This document shows, in pieces, positions 13,146 to 14,550 of a DNA stretch of 14,550 bases (positions are counted from its first letter, which is position 1; each line of letters begins with the position of its first letter). The DNA is from CAZGSV01 sp964528605 (GTDB lineage: Bacteria; Armatimonadota; Zipacnadia; CAZGSV01), in contig CAZGSV010000084.1 in the NCBI GenBank assembly GCA_964528605.1, positions 1 to 14,550 of the forward strand, written 5' to 3'. The notes beneath the pieces are model-generated. The model was not told the origin of the DNA. It did not search any database and saw only the letters and a list, made by a program, of their open reading frames with translations. Made by a program: the position numbers and the translations under genes.

Positions 13146-14219
13146 ATGGATAAGGGATGGCGCATTGGGCGGCTGCTGGGGTTGCTGGCAGTGGCATGTT
13201 GGGTAGCCGGCTGCGGAGGGCAGCCGGGGCCGCGTTGGGTGACCGTCGAGGGGCGCGCCATGTATGTGGACGGCGCGCGCTATCAGATTCGGGGAGTGGG
13301 ATACTCGCCGGTGCCGGTCGGGCAGTCGCCAGACACTTGGAGTTGGCCCACGACATCGGGCTGGTACGACGACGATTTCGAGTTGCTGCATTTGATGAAC
13401 TGCAACACCATCCGCACTTGGAGCAAGGTCACCCGGCCGTTGCTGGACGCGGCCTGGAGACACGGGCTACTGGTCGTCTGCGGTTTTCCGGCGGACCCGG
13501 CGGCGCACGATTTCTCACTGCCCGCGGAACGGGAGGCGCTCAAGGAGGAGTTTCGGGCCTATGTGGGCGACTTCGAGCAGCACCCGGCGGTGCTCATGTG
13601 GTGCGTGGGGAACGAGGTGAACCAGGGGGCGGGTGAGTCCTCATATTGGTACTCGCTCTTGGACGAGATGGCGGCGGTGGCACACGCGGAGGAGGGCGAG
13701 CCGCACCATCCGGTGACCACAGCGAACGGGGAGACCTCGAGCATAGGTTCGCCGGTGCTGCAGACTACGGACGCGGAGATGCCCAACCTGGACCTGTGGG
13801 GCGCCAACGTCTACCGTGGGCTGAGTTTCAGCGCGCTCTTCCAGGACTTTGAGACGCGGTCGGGCAAGCCGCTCTGGATCTCGGAGTATGGGACGGACGC
13901 CTTCGATGCGCGGCCGACGCATCAGACGGTAGATGAAGAAACGCAGGCGCAGGTGGCGCTGGGGTTGTGGCGCGAGATAGAGGGAAACCTGGAGACGTGC
14001 GCGGGGGGGGCGCTGATGGAGTTCTGTGACGAGTGGTGGAAGATGGGCGATCCGAGCGTACATGATGCCAGTGGGATGCCGCTGCCCGCGCTGCCGCCGG
14101 ATGCCACCGCGAATGAGGAGTACTGGGGGATGTTCGCGGTCGCCCCGCGGGAGGACGGCCCGGACGCGCGCACCCCCAGGCGGGTTTATGAGATGTTGGG
14201 GGGGGAGTGGCAACCGTAG
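13146..14219 (+). CDS. Clan GH-A glycoside hydrolase-like lipoprotein (GH2-C/GH5-like TIM barrel)
   Basis: 357 aa. Residues 1-22 form a lipoprotein signal with lipobox VAGC (Cys23); Gly at +2 suggests outer-membrane sorting if the cell is diderm. A short beta stretch (32-52, VTVEGRAMYVDGARYQIRGVGY) leads into a TIM-barrel domain. MNCNTIRTWS (84-93) is the usual strand-2 Asn/Arg segment. WCVGNEVNQ (152-160) gives the proton donor Glu157. LWISEYGTDAF (243-253) gives the nucleophile Glu247. EFCDEWWKMGD (292-302) and NEEYWGMFAVAP (323-334) resemble the ends of GH2-type TIM-barrel proteins. These are retaining beta-glycosidases or transglycosylases of surface glycans; substrate unknown. GH2 enzymes carry extra N-terminal sandwich domains, which are absent here. 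It is transcribed away from the kinase gene. GGTGAGG, 10 bases before the ATG, is a distant, weak ribosome-binding site. Two G8 runs near the 3' end (14003-14010, 14198-14205) are potential slippage sites. Confidence 0.82.
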   Translation: MDKGWRIGRLLGLLAVACWVAGCGGQPGPRWVTVEGRAMYVDGARYQIRGVGYSPVPVGQSPDTWSWPTTSGWYDDDFELLHLMNCNTIRTWSKVTRPLLDAAWRHGLLVVCGFPADPAAHDFSLPAEREALKEEFRAYVGDFEQHPAVLMWCVGNEVNQGAGESSYWYSLLDEMAAVAHAEEGEPHHPVTTANGETSSIGSPVLQTTDAEMPNLDLWGANVYRGLSFSALFQDFETRSGKPLWISEYGTDAFDARPTHQTVDEETQAQVALGLWREIEGNLETCAGGALMEFCDEWWKMGDPSVHDASGMPLPALPPDATANEEYWGMFAVAPREDGPDARTPRRVYEMLGGEWQP

Positions 14220-14240
14220 GGGAGGGGAAGGGAGAGTAGA

Positions 14241-14264
14241 CAGTAGGTAGCACCCAGTAGGCAG
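14241..14264 (+). repeat. Short direct repeat in the convergent gap
   Basis: CAGTAGGTAG (14241-14250) and CAGTAGGCAG (14255-14264) are 9/10 identical with a 14-base period; a further AGTAG precedes them at 14235. Purine-rich, non-coding, between two convergent genes. It may be a degenerate tandem repeat; no function is evident. Confidence 0.4.
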
Positions 14265-14274
14265 GGGGGGCTGG

Positions 14275-14293
14275 GTAGCGGGTCAGCCGCTAC
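14275..14293. terminator. Hairpin between convergent genes, possible two-way terminator
   Basis: GTAGCGG (14275-14281) and CCGCTAC (14287-14293) form a perfect 7-bp stem around a 5-base loop. It lies 56 bases past the stop of the plus-strand lipoprotein gene and 24 bases past the stop of the minus-strand gene. No T-run is present on either side, so it is not a classic terminator, though its place between convergent genes suits termination or 3'-end protection. Confidence 0.4.
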
Positions 14294-14316
14294 GGTGCAG
14301 GTCTCTGGGGGCGGCG

Positions 14317-14550
14317 CTAGGGCGGTGTGGAGGGCGGAGGAGAAAGGGCTTCGGGTAGGTCGGGGGGCTGGGCTATCTCTATGGTTAGGGTTCCGCTCAA
14401 CTGGCGCCAGGGGATCAGGAGCCCGCGGTTTTCCAGGGGGGGCAGGGCAACGCCGTTGAGCGACACTCGGGTGGTCTCAAGGTTTGCATCGCGACGCACG
14501 ATAAGGTTGAGGCAGGCGCCGCGGACGCGAAGCGCCGCCAGGGAAGCCTC
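14317..14550 (-). CDS. C-terminal end of a protein with a beta-sandwich tail, probably secreted
   Basis: The frame is open from the window edge to a TAG at 14317, giving 77 residues; the start lies outside. The visible sequence alternates hydrophobic and polar residues as beta strands (LAALRVRGACLNLIVRRDA, then TTRVSLNGVALPP, GLLIPWRQLSGTLTIEIAQ). It ends in a Pro/Ser tail (PPDLPEALSPPPSTPP). The pattern of a substituted strand, LNG turn, then a hydrophobic strand before the end resembles the small C-terminal beta domain of the 1097-aa glycosidase here (RVEVNGAPYADF). I infer another glycan-active enzyme; that is weak, because no catalytic part is visible. Continuity to the edge without stops and sensible composition argue against a chance frame. 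Confidence 0.6.
   Translation of the reverse strand, partial: EASLAALRVRGACLNLIVRRDANLETTRVSLNGVALPPLENRGLLIPWRQLSGTLTIEIAQPPDLPEALSPPPSTPP

Overview
The window is GC-rich, densely coding bacterial DNA. It carries six complete protein genes and two genes cut by the window edges. I saw no tRNA, rRNA, CRISPR array, transposase or phage gene. Lipoprotein and Sec-type signals, a TrmFO-type (folate-dependent) tRNA methyltransferase and a run of large secreted carbohydrate-active proteins suggest an uncultured, polysaccharide-degrading bacterium. Armatimonadota, Planctomycetota or a related phylum are guesses; nothing in the window fixes the taxonomy.

Layout. From about 13.0 kb leftwards, seven genes run on the minus strand. 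First comes a ribokinase-type sugar kinase overlapping trmFO by 4 bp (12989-10702). A 249-bp spacer follows, holding four copies of a small palindromic repeat. Then come a secreted kelch-propeller protein and a heparinase II/III-like protein 18 bp apart (10452-7588), a 1097-aa probable six-hairpin glycosidase (7508-4215), and a 1195-aa zinc-dependent phospholipase C-like protein with two C-terminal DUF4352-like domains (4126-539). Last is the N-terminus of a secreted protein with a CBM9-like domain (317-1, cut by the edge). On the plus strand, divergent from the kinase, is a clan GH-A glycoside hydrolase-like lipoprotein (13146-14219). It converges on the C-terminal end of another minus-strand protein (14550-14317, cut by the edge).

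How the genes may work together. Five consecutive minus-strand genes, plus the divergent lipoprotein, carry export signals. They look like extracellular or periplasmic enzymes acting on glycans or glycoconjugates: a possible uronate-polysaccharide lyase, a glycosidase, a NanM-like kelch protein that might isomerise or bind a released sugar, and a phospholipase-like enzyme. No SusC/D pair, TonB receptor, ABC transporter, sulfatase or sensor was seen, so uptake and regulation must be encoded elsewhere. The sugar kinase could feed released sugar into metabolism, but it is tied translationally to trmFO rather than to the enzyme cluster.

Regulation visible in sequence. The kinase/trmFO unit has a good sigma70-type promoter (5/6 and 4/6 matches, 17-bp spacer). 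A 25-bp near-palindrome lies between the two divergent promoters. Extended -10 candidates lie upstream of the phospholipase-like and CBM9-like genes, and a hairpin plus T-run lies between those two genes.
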